Assembly (NCBI RefSeq): GCF_901000735.1
Contig: NC_081541.1
Location: 21,326,172-21,390,171 of the forward strand
Length of the DNA: 64,000 nucleotides
Direction: 5' to 3'
DNA from: Corylus avellana
Lineage: Eukaryota; Streptophyta; Magnoliopsida; Fagales; Betulaceae
In this document: in pieces, positions 9,988 to 21,857 of the stretch
How the letters are laid out: each line of letters starts with the position of its first letter
How positions within the stretch are numbered: the stretch's first letter is position 1
The notes under the pieces: generated by a model
Seen by the model: the letters and a program-made list of their open reading frames with translations, nothing else
Told to the model about the DNA's origin: nothing
Database searches by the model: none
Made by a program: the position numbers and the translations under genes

Positions 9988-12900
9988 TTGAGAAGCGGAA
10001 GAATAGTTGACAATCATGTGGAGGAGAAGAAGGATGAGCACACGGAGGTTGCACAGAATCTGCAGAATGATAAATGTAAGCAAGTAAGCAATGAGGCTTC
10101 GTCATCAGCAGCTCCCACTCTAGAGATTCCATATGAGCCACAGGCCCCCTTCCCAGAACGTCTCAAGGTACCATCCCACTTTGGGAAACAAGGAGAGAAA
10201 ATACAAAGAATGATGGAGATGTTCAAACAGGTAAAAATCAACCTCCCCCTTCTTGATGCCATCGCACAAGTGCCTGCCTATGCCAAGTTCCTTAAAGACT
10301 TGTGTATTCAAAAGAGGAAGAGCAGAAATAACATCCCCAAGAAAGTCCTTTTGATTGAGCAAGTGAGTTCCCTGATTAAGCACAACACTCCTCCGAAGTT
10401 CAAGGACCCCAGGGCCCCTACAATTTCATGCATCATCGGAAAAAGGGAAATTGTTAAGGCACTCTTAGATCTGGGAGCTGGTGTGAATTTACTTCCCTAT
10501 TCAGTATATCAGCAGCTCGGCCTAGGGGAGCTGAAGCCCACCACAGTGATTCTGCAACTAGCTGATCGGTCGATTGAGAAGCCTAGAGGGATTGTAGAAG
10601 ATGTGATCATCTAGGTGGATAGATTTTTCTTCCCAGTCGACTTTATAGTGCTTGACACCGAGCCTGTGCCCAATCCTGATAAGCTGGTTCCTGTCATCCT
10701 TAGGTGCCCTTTATTAGCCACAGCGAATGCATGTATCAATTGTCGAACTGGAGTCATGGAGATATCATTTGGCAATATGAAGGTTCGGTTGAATATCTTT
10801 ACTGCATTTCAGTATGCTCCTGATCAGAATGAGTGTTTCTTTTTGGACAACATTGAAGAATATGTAGAAGATTCACTACCTAGTCTCCTGACAAAGCATC
10901 CAATGGAAGCTTGCTTGAATTACTTCGACTTTGAAGAGTTCAATACCGACCAGTATATCAAAGAGGTCCATGATTTGCTAGAAACAGCCGCAAGTGCAGA
11001 TTTCCATCCATGGAGAGTAGTAAAGGAGCCCCTACCTGTGACATCGAGCACTCCTCCTGTTCCTTCTCTACTGTCTTCACCGAAACTCGAGTTGAAGCCC
11101 CTGCCAGCAAAGCTCAAGTATGCATTTCTTGGATCTAACAACACTCTGCCGGTCATCATTGCTTCCGACCTTCAAAGGACCAAGAGGATAGCCTGCTAGC
11201 AGTGCTAAAGGAATATAAAGAAGCCATTGGATGGACCTTGGCAGATTTGAAAGGCATCGACCCCTCTATCTGTATGCACTGGATCCATTTGGAAGAAGAT
11301 GCTCGACCTTCCCGTGAGGCACAACACCGGTTGAATCAAAACATGAAAGAGGTAGTGATGAAAGAGGTAGTCAAGTTACTTGATGCAGGCATCATCTACC
11401 CTATCTCAGATAGCAAATGGGTGAGCCCCACTCAAGTGGTTCCAAAGAAATCCGGCATCACCGTCGTTGAGAATTCTACTGGAGAGTTGGTTCTACAGCA
11501 CACAACCACGGGATGGCGTGTTTGCATCGACTAGCGAAAGCTCAATTCCCATACCTGGAAGGATCACTTCTCGCTCCCATTCATTGATCCAAATTTGGAG
11601 TGTCTTGCTGGCCAAAGCTATTATTGCTTCCTAGACGGCTATTCCGGGTATAATCAGGTTGCAATTAATCCCCAAGACCAAGAGAAGATGACGTTCACAT
11701 GTCCATTCGGCACCTTTGCTTACCGACACATGCCCTTCGGCTTATGCAATGCACCTACCACATTCCAGAGATGTATGATGTCTATCTTCTCAGACATGGT
11801 AGAGAAATTTTTGGAGGTATTTATGGATGACTTTTTTGTTTTTGGATCTTCTTTTGATCAATGTCTCCATAATCTTTCACTTGTGCTTCAACGTTGCAAA
11901 GAAACTAACCTGATTTTAAGTTGGGAGAAGAGCCACTTCATGGTGCAGGAAGGTATAGTTTTGGGCCTTATAGTGTCCAAAAGAGGTATTGAGGTGGACA
12001 GGGCTAAAGTTGAGCTAATTGAAAATCTACCGCCGCCCACTTCAGTGTTGCAGATCCGTTCTTTCCTAGGGCATGCCGGCTTCTATCGCCGTTTCATCAA
12101 GCACTTCAGTACAATTGCAAGGCCCTTATGTAACTTGCTTGCTAAGGACGCCCCTTTTCACTTTGATGAAGCATGTCACAAGGCATTCCAGAAGCTCCGG
12201 TCTCTGTTATCTTCTGCCCCCATCCTGCAGCCTCCTGATTGGTCACTGCCCTTTGAAATCATGTGTGATGCGTCTGACTATGCTGTGGGTGCAGTTTTGG
12301 GCCAACGGGTAGGCAAGCTTCCTCATGTCATTTATTATGCTTGCAAGACTCTAATGGATGCTCAAGTCATACACAACCACCGAGAAAGAATTGCTAGCTG
12401 TGGTCTTCGTTCTGGATAAATTCCGCTCATATCTTCTGGGATCAAAGGTTATCATTTTTTATGATCATGCTGCTCTGCAACATTTGCTGGCCAAGAAGGA
12501 AACAAAGCCGCGATTGATCCGCTGGATACTACTTCTGCAAGAATTTGCTATTGAGATTCGGGACAAGAAGGGTACTGAGAATGTTGTTGCCGACCATCTG
12601 TCACGAATTTTATTTGAGGCACCCCAGCCGGTTCCTGTTCATGACTCTTTCCCAGATGAGCAACTATTTGAAATCACTCCGAGAAATCCGCCATGGTATG
12701 CCAATATTATCAATTATCTAGCTACAGGACGGATTCCTTCTCATTGGTTTAAGTAAGATAAGGATCGCTTCTTCAATCAAGTTCGATTCTATTTTTTAGA
12801 AGATCCGGAGTTGTTCAAGTATTGTGTTGATCAGATCATCCGACGCTGTGTCCCTGAGAGTGAATTTTCCAGCATTCTCACTTTTTGTCATTCTCTAGCT

Positions 12901-13992
12901 TGTGGAGGACATTTCAGTGCCAAGAAGACAGCAGCCAAAGTTCTACAATGATGATTCACATGGCCTACCTTGTTCAAAGATGCTTATGAATTTCGCCGAG
13001 CTTGTGAGAGATGTCAATGCCTAGGAGCCATATCTCGGAGGGACATGATGCCACTGAACCCCATCCTCCTTGTCGAGATTTTTGATGTCTGGGGTATTGA
13101 CTTCATGGGACCCTTCACACCGTCTTGTGGATATGAGTACATTTTGGTAGGAGTGGATTATGTCTCTAAGTGGGTAGAAGCCATTGCCACAAAGACCAAT
13201 GATCACAAGGTTGTGGTAATGTTCCTCTAAGCCAACATTTTAAGCAGATTTGGTACTCCTCGGGCTATCATCAGTGATGGAGGTAGACACTTTTGCAACC
13301 GGTTTTTCAAAGCCTTGCTTCTCAAGTACTCCATCACACATAAGGTAGCCACTCTGTACCATCCTCAAACAAGTGTCCAAGTGGAAGTTTATAACCGGGA
13401 GATTAAGCATATTCTGGAGAAAACAGTTAGGCCAGACCAAAAGGATTGGTCCTTGCACCTCAATGATGCATTATGGGCCTACCGCACAGCTTACAAAACT
13501 CCCATTGGAATGTCTCCCTATAGGCTGGTATATGGCAAGGCGTGTCACCTCCCTGTGGAATTAGAATACAAGGCTCTATGGGCAACTAAGCAGTTCAATT
13601 TTGACATGCAAGCAGCCGGCCCCCACTGGAAACTTCAGTTGATAGAGTTGGAGGAGCTGCGGCGAGATGCATATGATAGTGCTCGCCTTTATAAGGAGCA
13701 GACTAAGGCTTTTCATGACAAACATATCTTGCCCAAGACATTTGTGCCAGACCAGAAAGTATGGCTCTTCAATTCCAAACTCTAGATTTTCCCTGGGAAG
13801 CTCCGCTCCAGATGGGACGGTCCCTTCATAGTCACCTCGGTGTCGCCCCATGGCGCCGTTGAATTACGGGACCCAAAGGATGGCACTCTGTTCAAGGTCA
13901 ACGGTCAAAGGTTGAAGCCCTGCATCCAGAACTTCCAGGCAGGTACAGATGTGGAATCCTTCAATTTGACGGATCCCGTCTATTTCCTTTGA
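9988..13992 (+). pseudogene. Element B Pol: protease, RT, RNase H, integrase
   Basis: Protease active site LLDLGAGVNLLPYS (~10468-10510; Athila-type D-L-G-A, followed by a Gln codon where C, D and G have TAG). RT: YYCFLDGYSGYNQ, MPFGLCNAPTTFQ and the catalytic FMDDF (11823-11837). RNase [16 protein letters not shown] to VADHLSRI. Integrase: CGGHFSAKKTAAKVLQ with CERCQ (zinc region), [13 protein letters not shown] and YNREI (third acidic residue), and a C-terminal WDGPFIV module. Stops at 10612, 11532, 12754, 12949/12952, 13228 and 13783, and single-base frameshifts near 11177 and 12362, make it non-functional. Confidence 0.92.
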
Positions 13993-14010
13993 TTGAGGCA
14001 CTGACACTCT

Positions 14011-14178
14011 GGGCTCGAGCGCACCCACTGTGCACTCGAGCCCACCCTGAGTGGGATCGAGCGCAGCAGCTCCACACTGACACACACTTGCACGAATGCG
14101 CTCGAGCTCACCATCAAAAGTGCTCGAGCGTACCCCAGCCCATCCATTCAACCCTCTGGGCAAGTGTGATCGAGCGCA
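14011..14178 (+). repeat. Third TCGAGCGCA cassette in element B, directly after pol
   Basis: Starting 19 bases after the pol stop, there are about eight copies such as GCTCGAGCGCACC, GGGATCGAGCGCAGC and GTGATCGAGCGCACT. None of the other elements in the window has a cassette at this place. Confidence 0.75.
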
Positions 14179-14199
14179 CTCGTTCAGAGGTCTCACGTG

Positions 14200-14602
14200 A
14201 CCTTTTTAGGTCACAGTCCACTCTCTTTCCCCCATTTCTTCCCCACCGACGAAGACTCCCACTCACCACTGCACTCAAACCACCATGCACCGACCACCCC
14301 CACACCACTGTTCACCGCCACCAATCACCACCCCATCATCGCAGCAACCCACTACGACCACCACATTACCCTCCCCATCCCTCTTTCTCCCTCCCCGTTC
14401 CCTTTTCTCTCCCCCATTCCACCTTCCCTGAACTCCCAAGTGCCCATTGTTCCCCCTCAGTTTTTTTTTTGTGAGTAAAAAGCAGTCTGTGGGATCCTTT
14501 CCACACACGGACTGCTTCTGTGTTGGTTTGCTTTCTTTTTGCAGGGGTTGGGCAGCCGTGTGAGTTGGTTCTCTACCACTTCCCTTTTGAGGTGCCCACT
14601 AG
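14200..14602 (+). other. Pyrimidine-rich spacer between pol and the third frame
   Basis: C/T-rich DNA whose open frames are Pro/His/Ser-rich low-complexity strings; two frames are open at once, as expected from composition alone. A short inverted pair, AGCAGTCTGTG (14480-14490) and CACACGGACTGCT (14504-14516), flanks 14491-14503. No gene is supported. Confidence 0.55.
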
Positions 14603-15757
14603 GTGTTTGACAAAAAGCCTCAACCACGCAGCAGCATGCTTCAGGCCCCCGCCTCCACCTCCTGGTCTCCCCCCGCTTGGGATACCACCCCCGAAGCCCC
14701 ATCCCAGCCTTTACCACGATGTGGGAAGCAACGGAAGCTCATCTTGGAGACGTCGTTTGCCATTGACACCGTCTTCAAAAGCCTCCAAGCAACAAAGTGG
14801 GCGGTCAAAGAATGCAAACGCCGCAGGCTCACAGCACTGTTCCAGCCAGTCAGCCCCGTTGCTTACGAAGGCCTAGTCTGAGAATTTTATGACCATCTAA
14901 CATTTGATTGTACTCGGCCAAGAATCCTCTTTTCATCGATTGCGGGCATGGACGTTAAGCTGACCACCGACGCCATTGCTACTGCTTTGCAATGTTCTCA
15001 TGCTTGCCCATCTAATATTTTGGCTCGAGATGGCTCCCCTCGGTACTCAGATCTACTGTTCGATCTTACACTACATTATATTGTGGACGACATCTACCAT
15101 GGCCGTTATACCGATGATCTCCACAACTGTACAAGCAAGGTCCTGCTGCCTTCCCGACTTTGGTTCGTGGATTTCATTTTGCAGTGGAATGTGTGTTCGT
15201 TTGGACACAAAACTCAGCGGCGCGGCCCCTTCCTCGCGGCCCTGTATGCCTTTTAGAGAGGGTTTTGGATTTCCATCCCTCAGCTCATTTGGGATTAGAT
15301 ACACAAGTTTTGGGACGGGGCGATCATGCGCTGCACTCAGTGTTTGTCTTCATGGGGACTTCCCTTCCCATTTCTCCTCACCTATATCCTTCAGACTCGA
15401 GGCATTGAGGGTACACCCGCGGATGGGCCTATTTCTGCTCACCCTCAGTTCGGACTAATCCAGTGGAACCCGAGTTGTTCCCACATGCCGAGACGATGTT
15501 GGGAGCCCGCAGTAGTTGAGGACGTTCGGGAGGCTGATGGCCCTATGCACAATGATCCACCCACAGCTGAGCCAGCAAAGAGAGAGGGAGCGGCGTAGAC
15601 CGTTACGATGAGCTTCTCATAATATGAGCCCATCCACCAAGAACTACAGGAGCTCCGATCTGCGCTTGCTACACAGAGGGCGGAGGACAGGCGACTGGCA
15701 GATGAAAGATTTGAAGCACAGCAAGAACTGTTGCGCGCTATTTTAGCACGGTTGTGA
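14603..15757 (+). pseudogene. Element B third open frame (Athila ORF3, plant transposon protein type)
   Basis: One frame runs 1,155 bases with five stops (TGA 14879, TAG 15254, TAG 15296, TAG 15596, TAA 15620) and no frameshift. It reads EFYDHLTFD (near 14882), RYSDLLFDLTLHYI, LLPSRLWF, WNVCSFGHKTQRRGPF, GFWISIPQLIWD and WGLPFPFLLTYILQ, ending in a charged coiled coil (QELQELRSALATQRAE). This resembles, from memory, the widespread 'putative plant transposon protein' domain; a search would be needed. It occupies the place of the env-like frame of Athila elements, but no signal peptide or membrane anchor is visible. All stops could be C-to-T changes in CAG, CAA or CGA codons. Confidence 0.7.
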
Positions 15758-15840
15758 CCTGATTCAAGGGCATCTTCTTCTGCGCCACAGTGACAGGTCA
15801 GGTACTCCTATCCCTTGGATTGCTTTACTGTTTTATCCCC

Positions 15841-15881
15841 ACACACTGAGGACATTGTGTATTTCAAGTTGGGGGGTGTGG
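15841..15881 (+). promoter_or_regulatory. Hairpin and internal polypurine-like tract, element B
   Basis: An imperfect hairpin (ACACACTG, AGGA loop, CATTGTGT; 15841-15860) is followed by AAGTTGGGGGGTGTGGG (15866-15881). That tract is the same sequence as the terminal tract AAGTTGGGGGGTGTG before the 3' LTR (16928-16942). Homologous arrangements exist in C, D, G and F. Confidence 0.65.
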
Positions 15882-16195
15882 GCATACATGTTAGTTCTGA
15901 GCATGCAATTAATTTTTCTGTTGTGATTTGAAATTCATTGATGGGCTTAATATGACAAACACGTGATCACTTGATTGAGGAATTAAAGTTGTGTTACTTT
16001 CATTGGCATTATGAAATATTACTTGTTTCAATTTGATTTTCGCAAGCACACTAACATGTGGGGCATAAAATCTAGAATCAGTAATGTCTGGTTTTAATAT
16101 TTGGAATGTAGTTGGGTGACTTATCGGGAAAATGACCATGGCATAAATTCTTTTTTTTTTAAAAAAAAAGTCGATCAATTTGAGCTTTCCACCAA

Positions 16196-16870
16196 GTAAC
16201 CAGACCTCTTGCCTCATTAAGGAGTGAGTGTTCGCGTCAAAAAGTGAGAAGTTTGGTTTGATTGATAAAAAATAAAATAAAATAAAATAAAAATTAGCTT
16301 AGCTTCGTAGCCTTTTTGTCCCGAGTTAGTAAGTCCATAGGGGTGTCTTTACACCTAATACCCTAAAATCGTCTAGTTTGGGAGTCATTGGCTTAACGCT
16401 CGATACATGGGTCAATCAGAAAGCTTAAGGGAGCTAAGTGCTAATTCAAAAAAAAAAAAAAAAAAAAAAGAGAATTTTTGCCTTGGTTGTTTTATCTGAT
16501 GGGGAGTCTAATGAATTTTGAGTATTGATCCATGCATGATTGAGATGAGTTTTGAAATCCCATGACTATGTGTTGAGTTCACATACACCAGTTGAATCTT
16601 GTAATATCTCATAATTGCCATGATTGAAGCTAAGTTGTAATTTCCTGAAATTGTGAAGATAGTGTTTGTTCTATTAAGCCTGCTAATGAATGAGAACCAT
16701 GATGGTCGTGATATTGCATCCTTGGGAACTACATGGTTGAAAAATGTTTGTGGGTATCGTTCCTGGAAAACCCTTACGAGACTTCACTTGTCCTCTAGGG
16801 AACTCCTAGGGGTTTAAAAGGCTTGTTGCATATGCAAAATGCAACCGTACATCCCACGAAAGATGGATTT
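16196..16870 (+). other. Conserved 3' noncoding modules, element B
   Basis: Three blocks shared with the other Athila families: M1 (16196-16250, core GACCTCTTGCCTCATTAAG), M2 (about 16308-16435, TCGTAGCCTTTTTG through GGGTCAATCAGAAAGCTTAA) and M3 (16744-16870, ATGTTTGTGGGTATC through CCTAGGGGTTTAAAAGGCTTG to ACGAAAGATGGATTTAT). M3 ends 70 bases before the 3' LTR. None has an open frame. Long A runs separate the blocks. Confidence 0.7.
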
Positions 16871-16940
16871 ATCTTTTTATTTTCACTTTATTTTCTGTTT
16901 TGTATTGCTAAGGGACTAGCAATATGTAAGTTGGGGGGTG

Positions 16941-18213
16941 TGATAAGCGCCGAATGTTGCACATTCAAGCCCCTTAATTTACATATGTTAATTCCTTAGC
17001 ATTGTTATTTGTTTGATTTTGTTTTGTTTTTCTGTTTCAGGTCTAATTTGACAAACCATTGAAAATTGGGTTTAAAAGGGCAAAAAGTTGGGCATTTTGG
17101 ATCTAGGATCGAGCGCAGCTACTCTTGAGCTCGAGCGCACCTGCGCTCGAGCGTATGCGGGTAGAGATCGAGCGCGTAATTGTTGCGCACAACAGTTAAG
17201 CTCCAGCGCACTCGCTTGAGCGCAAAAACCTCGGATCGAGCGCACTCGGGCGTGTATTGCATGGCAGCAATTGTTTTCCAGCGTGGATTTGGTTTTTAGT
17301 CTCCCAATTGGATTGGGAGACTGACCTCCTGTTTTTTGAGGGTTTCTAGGGTTTTTAGGGGTTTCCTAATCCCTATAAATAGGGCTCTAAACATTGTAAA
17401 CAGACACACCGCTTTCTAGATTTTAAATTTCAGTAAATTGTCTGTGGAGCTTAGAAGATCATGAGCGGCTAAATCAATTGTTGGGTATTGATGTAACCCT
17501 TTCCAAGCACAATGGTTTGATTGTATTTACTTTTTAGCTTTCAATTTATGCATGTTGATTGCATAACCCTGATAATTGCTACAATTGATTTTTGTTCATC
17601 ATATTAAATGCAATTGTTCTTTAATTCCAAGTCAATATTAGTAAAATTCTTATCTTGTCTTAGAAATTATTTTACTATTATTGAACTCAAATCATTCTTA
17701 TTTTCTGTGATTATAAGAATGATGGTTATACAATGGTTCTTTATTGGCATGCAATCAATAGGGTTAGATAGACCATACCTAGGAAAGACGGATCGTACTA
17801 CGCCCTAGTTTAGTGTAATTTAGGTAGACGATCCGTGCCAACCGAAGATGGGTTATGCTATTCCATTGATTGTATGAAATTATTTTCATTTCTTGTTTAA
17901 ATTATAACATGCATAGAATGAATTGCTAGAATTAAATATGGTTAACCATTGATGTGCGGATCATGGTGAAGTCAATACCCTACTCTCTCTCTCTTATATA
18001 TTTACTCTCTTTAATTTCATGCACTTTGAAATTACATAAACAAATCATTCTCTTTTGAATTAAGTTAATTTTAATCTTTCAAATTTTGATAACAACACCC
18101 CTGCAATCCTTGAGGTTCGACACCCTCTCTATAGCCGTATTCTACAAAGATTCGTCCTATTGCGAGTGGTTATTTTTATAATTGATATTTTTGGTCATAA
18201 AAATACCACATCA
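16941..18213 (+). repeat. Element B 3' LTR
   Basis: It starts TGATAAGCGCCG right after the polypurine tract TTGGGGGGTG (16931-16940) and ends CCACATCA before the CTACT duplication. It carries its own copy of the palindrome cassette (17106-17250) and of the 9-bp inverted repeat (about 17788-17838). Confidence 0.93.
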
Positions 18214-18218
18214 CTACT

Positions 18219-19141
18219 CTTTTCATTTGAAAGAAAGGAAAAGATATGTTGATTGCTCAAATTTATGTGGATGACATAGTTTTTGGATCTACAGTTGCTT
18301 CTCATTCACACTCTTTTGTTGAGGAGATGAAGAAAATGTTTGAAATGAGCATGATTGGAGAGCTGTCTTATTTCCTTGGTTTATAGGTTCAACAATCTGA
18401 CCTGGGAATGTTTGTTTCTCAGACCAAATATGCTAAGGAACTTGTAAAAAAATTTGGTCTTGATGGAAAGAGTCACTCTTGGACTCCTATGAGCATTAGT
18501 GTAAGACTTTTAGCTGGCTTGACCTTACTTTCAGAGTTGGTGTGTGTGCTCGCTTTCTAGCAAACCCCAAAGAATCTCATTTAACAGCTATTAAATGCAT
18601 TATCAAATATATGAATGGTACTATAAATCATGAAATTTGGTATTCTAGGAATATCAATCTAAACTTGGTAGGATATTCTGATGCGGACTGGGCAGGATGT
18701 GCTGATGACAGAAAAAGTACCTCAGGTGGATGCTTCTATGTGGGAACCAATCTTGTGGCTTGGTTCAGCAAGAAATAGAATTATATATCTCTCTCCACTG
18801 CATAGGCCGAGTACATTGCTGTTGGAAGTTGTTGCACACAGCTCCTGTGGATGAAAAAACTTCTGAAAGATTATGGGCTTGATCAAGAGAAGATGGTGGT
18901 GTTTTGTGACAATCAGAGTGCTATTAATATTTCAAAGAATCCAGTTCAACACTCTCGTATGAAACACATTGACATCAGGTATCATTTTATTCATGATTTG
19001 GTTGAAACTAATGTTATTACTCTTGATCATGTCGGTACAGAACGTCAATTGGCAAATCTGTTTACTAAACCTGTAGATGTGTCTCATTTTGAATTTCTTC
19101 ACTCTGCAATTGGTGTTTATGAATTGCCTGAAAAGGTTTGA
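18219..19141 (+). pseudogene. Element A pol, second part: RT end and RNase H
   Basis: This continues the copia RT beyond the element B insertion. The catalytic YVDD (QIYVDDIVFGST) lies near 18262-18300, then MSMIGELSYFLGL, a stop (18385), and RNase H pieces (GYSDADWAGCADDRKSTSGG, 18542-18778; stop at 18776; then AEYIAVGSCCTQLLWMK and FCDNQSAINISKNP from 18851). It ends with the usual copia tail LANLFTKPV and a stop at 19139. Stops at 18385, 18557, 18776 and 18803 show decay. Confidence 0.85.
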
Positions 19142-20538
19142 CTGAGATCCAAGGAAGGTCTTTGGTGATTGGTGTACATTTTTTGTTGTTGTTGTTGTTT
19201 TGTTTTTGCTGTTTGGTTATTTTTGTTTGTTGGGAGTTTCTTCTATTGTCTTTATCTGATTTGGGATTCTTGTTGTATTCTTGGTTGAATGTATTCTCCA
19301 TACTCACAAGGTAGCATCCTTGATTGGGTTGTAAGGAATGAAGACGATTGTTTTGTTGTTTGTGGAAACCAGAGTAGCTCTTCTCTTGCTTTTCTTTACT
19401 CTAATATGTTTGTGAGAGCAAGTTTGTCTTGACTCGTTTCTTTCTAATGCATGTTCAATATAACCTACTGTGTCTAAGAATGAGAATGTGGGACTTGTTT
19501 TATGGACTTTATTTATTCTTCAAATACTTTTGTGTGTGTAACAAGTTGACCCCACAAGTTTCACTTGTCTGTAAAAGTGTTCATGGCATCACCTCTCTCA
19601 ATGACAAGTTTGTTTTTGATCAAAGATTAGTGCTCGTAATGAGTCCTAATGATGACATGCTTTCTCATCCATATAGAAAAAGCTGGTGTCATTGCATTAT
19701 GTTAAAAGGTGAAATACTCATGGGATTATGAATTCTTAATAACTCTTGGACAATTGAGAAGGAATGGGTGTGTGACATTCTACTGATCCATAAAGGGTTC
19801 TGACTTTTGTGAAACTAGTTTCTTTTGAAGTAATATCTTTGTCCTGAGATATTTTCCATTGTCCTGTTTCTAAGAACCTCGTTTTTTGTTTCATTGAACA
19901 TGTATTATTTTGATAGTGTGGTTCGGACACACTTGTTTAAACTATGGAAACGAGTGAGCTCCAAGTCAGAGTCTCCTCTATGCTTTTCATACAAAGTTAT
20001 GTTCTCTTCTTTCCTCTTTTCAATGGTTGTGGCTTGTGGTTGTCTTGTGAGAATAAGTTCATTCTTGAATATGTCTTGATTGATATCCCTTTGGCCCTTA
20101 TGACAAAAAGGGGGATAGTTGCTATGAAATGTTCTAAAGCTTCTGATGGGTTTGTTGAAATTTTTTTTTGATGGATTTTTTTTTTTGTATGTTTTTACTG
20201 TGACTGGTTGCCTTCTTTGCCTTCAATCTTGCTCTTGATTTTCTTGTAGATATCTTCTTCTTTGTTTTGGATAAGATAACGTTTGTTGTGTGACATGTTT
20301 TAGATTATAGTTTTTCTTCTCGTTTCTCTTGAGCTTTTTTTAAGAGAAAACTGTTGGGTTGTGTTTCGTTTAAACAATTCAACAATAGTCTTGGTGAAGG
20401 TTCGCTTGACTTAGCACTTTGGCACTTTGGTTTGTTTTTGGTTTGGTTTTAGAAGATATGGCCTATGTGTAGGTCTATTGTGGTCTTGTGCCTTGTAAAA
20501 GTTTTAAACCTTTGTTGTAGGGTTTTTTCATTGAATGG
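19142..20538 (+). other. Element A 3' region between RNase H and polypurine tract
   Basis: About 1.4 kb of T/G-rich sequence with only short open frames. SIRE-type elements often carry an env-like frame here; nothing resembling one is preserved (no long frame, signal peptide or coiled coil). The sequence before the polypurine tract reads CATTGAATGGCCAAA. Confidence 0.6.
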
Positions 20539-20552
20539 CCAAAGGGGGGGAT
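20539..20552 (+). other. Element A polypurine tract
   Basis: CCAAAGGGGGGGAT immediately precedes the TG of the 3' LTR; it is the expected primer site for plus-strand synthesis. Confidence 0.9.
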
Positions 20553-21857
20553 TGTTAAGTTTTAGATTGGCGTAATTCAATGACCATTCAGGTAATGCTT
20601 TTTAGCTTAAAACTTTGAGAGTATGTTTTGGGGGTATTCCTAGTACTTTTAGGGTCTTCTGAGAAGTTCCTTGATTTCCCGTTAGAAGTGCCATCAAAAT
20701 GAGGCTGGTAACGAGACTGAATAAAGAGCCCTCTGTTTTCCCGTCAAAAGCTAGTCATAATAGAACATGTAACGGGAGCAAATATTGGTCTCCCTGTTTT
20801 CTCGTCAGGAAGCCCGTCAAGATGAGGATGTGACGAGAGCATTTTTGGACTTCCTATTTTCCCATCACGAACGGTGTCAGGGCGGGGATGTGACGAGAGT
20901 AGAAACTAGACTCCCTGTTTTCTCGTTAGGAACGGCGTCAGGACGAGGATGTGATGGGAGCACCAGTTGGTCTTCCTGGTTTCCCATCAAGCACTGGTTC
21001 AAGACATGGATGTGATGAGAGCATAATTGGACCTCCTAGTTTCTCGTGAGGAACCTCATCAGGACGGGACATGTAACTAGACCAAAGCTGGATTCCCTGG
21101 TTTCCCGTCAGCTGGTTCGTCAAGGTGGAACGGGTGATGAAGTAAAGGCATTTTTTCTTCCTGTCAGAATGGGATTGCTGTCTCGTTAAGACGTGAGAAT
21201 TTTAGATCTGCGAAATCTGTTCTTCCCATCATAACGAGAAAGTGTCCTGTTATGACATGACGAAGGAAATGTTTTCTCTATAAAAGGTTTTCTTTCACTT
21301 TTCACTCTTAAGACTTTGGAATTTTATTGTCAGAGCACTCTCTTCTCTAAAGTCTCCTTTTCTCCACTAGCATTGTGCCCTAGTGGTATTGATTTTCAAG
21401 AGGGGACGTGATATAGCATGAAGCTGTCCTTTCTCTTGTTTGACGTGTTGACCTTTGGCGTGTTGCCTTGCCCGATTAATGATAAAGCTGAAATCTTTGA
21501 TTGGCGTTTGTTGAAGAAGTCTACTGAAAGGTCAGTAAAGGAAGTTGCTACTTGAAGATGGTCATGATGGAGACAAGCTGGGAGCTTTGTCGTTCTTACT
21601 AACTTTTAGAGGTGCTCAAGGGTGTGTGTATCACCTATTTTGTAACTATGAGTCTTCTTTTAGTGAGTTCCTAGGTTTGGCTACCACGGAGTGGTTTTTA
21701 CCATGAGGTGCTCAAGGGTTTACCACTTCGTAAACAAAGTCTGGGTTGTGGTTGTGTTTACTTATTCTGCTGTGCTTGTTGTGTGTTTGATGAAAAGGCT
21801 TAGTCTTCAATATTTTTGGTTGCAAGAGGTAGAACTTGATCCTTATATTTTATCAAT
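20553..21857 (+). repeat. Element A 3' LTR
   Basis: It starts TGTTAAG and ends TATCAAT. It carries the minisatellite (about 20669-21150), the inverted repeat next to TGACATGACG, and the TATA box (CTATAAAAGG, about 21279-21288). It differs from the 5' LTR by many substitutions. Confidence 0.88.

Larger units (their letters stand above)
6799..18213 (+). mobile_element. Element B: Athila-like Ty3/gypsy retrotransposon with a third reading frame
   Basis: It is complete from LTR to LTR (11.4 kb) and flanked by a perfect 5-bp target duplication CTACT (6794-6798 and 18214-18218) in the RT gene of element A. Order: LTR, tRNA-Asp-type primer site, leader, gag, protease-RT-RNase H-integrase, a third open frame, long 3' noncoding part, polypurine tract, LTR. 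The domain wording ([28 protein letters not shown]) is that of the Athila clade. Athila elements are known to carry an extra frame after pol. Several stops and two frameshifts show it is dead. Confidence 0.93.
2814..21857 (+). mobile_element. Element A: SIRE/Maximus-like Ty1/copia retrotransposon, split by element B
   Basis: Two direct LTRs (2814-4103, 20553-21857) flank a primer site, a gag with a zinc knuckle, protease, integrase, RT and RNase H in the copia order (integrase before RT), a long 3' noncoding part and a terminal polypurine tract. The wording of RT and RNase H ([23 protein letters not shown]) and the ~1.3-kb LTRs fit the SIRE/Maximus lineage. Element B (6799-18213) interrupts RT. 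The flanks AAAAC (2809-2813) and AAATC (21858-21862) match at 4 of 5 bases, a possible eroded target duplication. Many stops show it is inactive. Confidence 0.88.

Noticed and set aside
13989..14474. 161-residue open frame rich in Pro, His and Arg
   Set aside because: It overlaps a second open frame, covers the palindrome cassette and a C/T-rich run, and has no domain-like pattern; composition explains it.
14603..15757. Envelope protein gene
   Set aside because: The position fits, but no signal peptide, membrane anchor or cleavage site is visible and the sequence looks like the plant transposon protein type.
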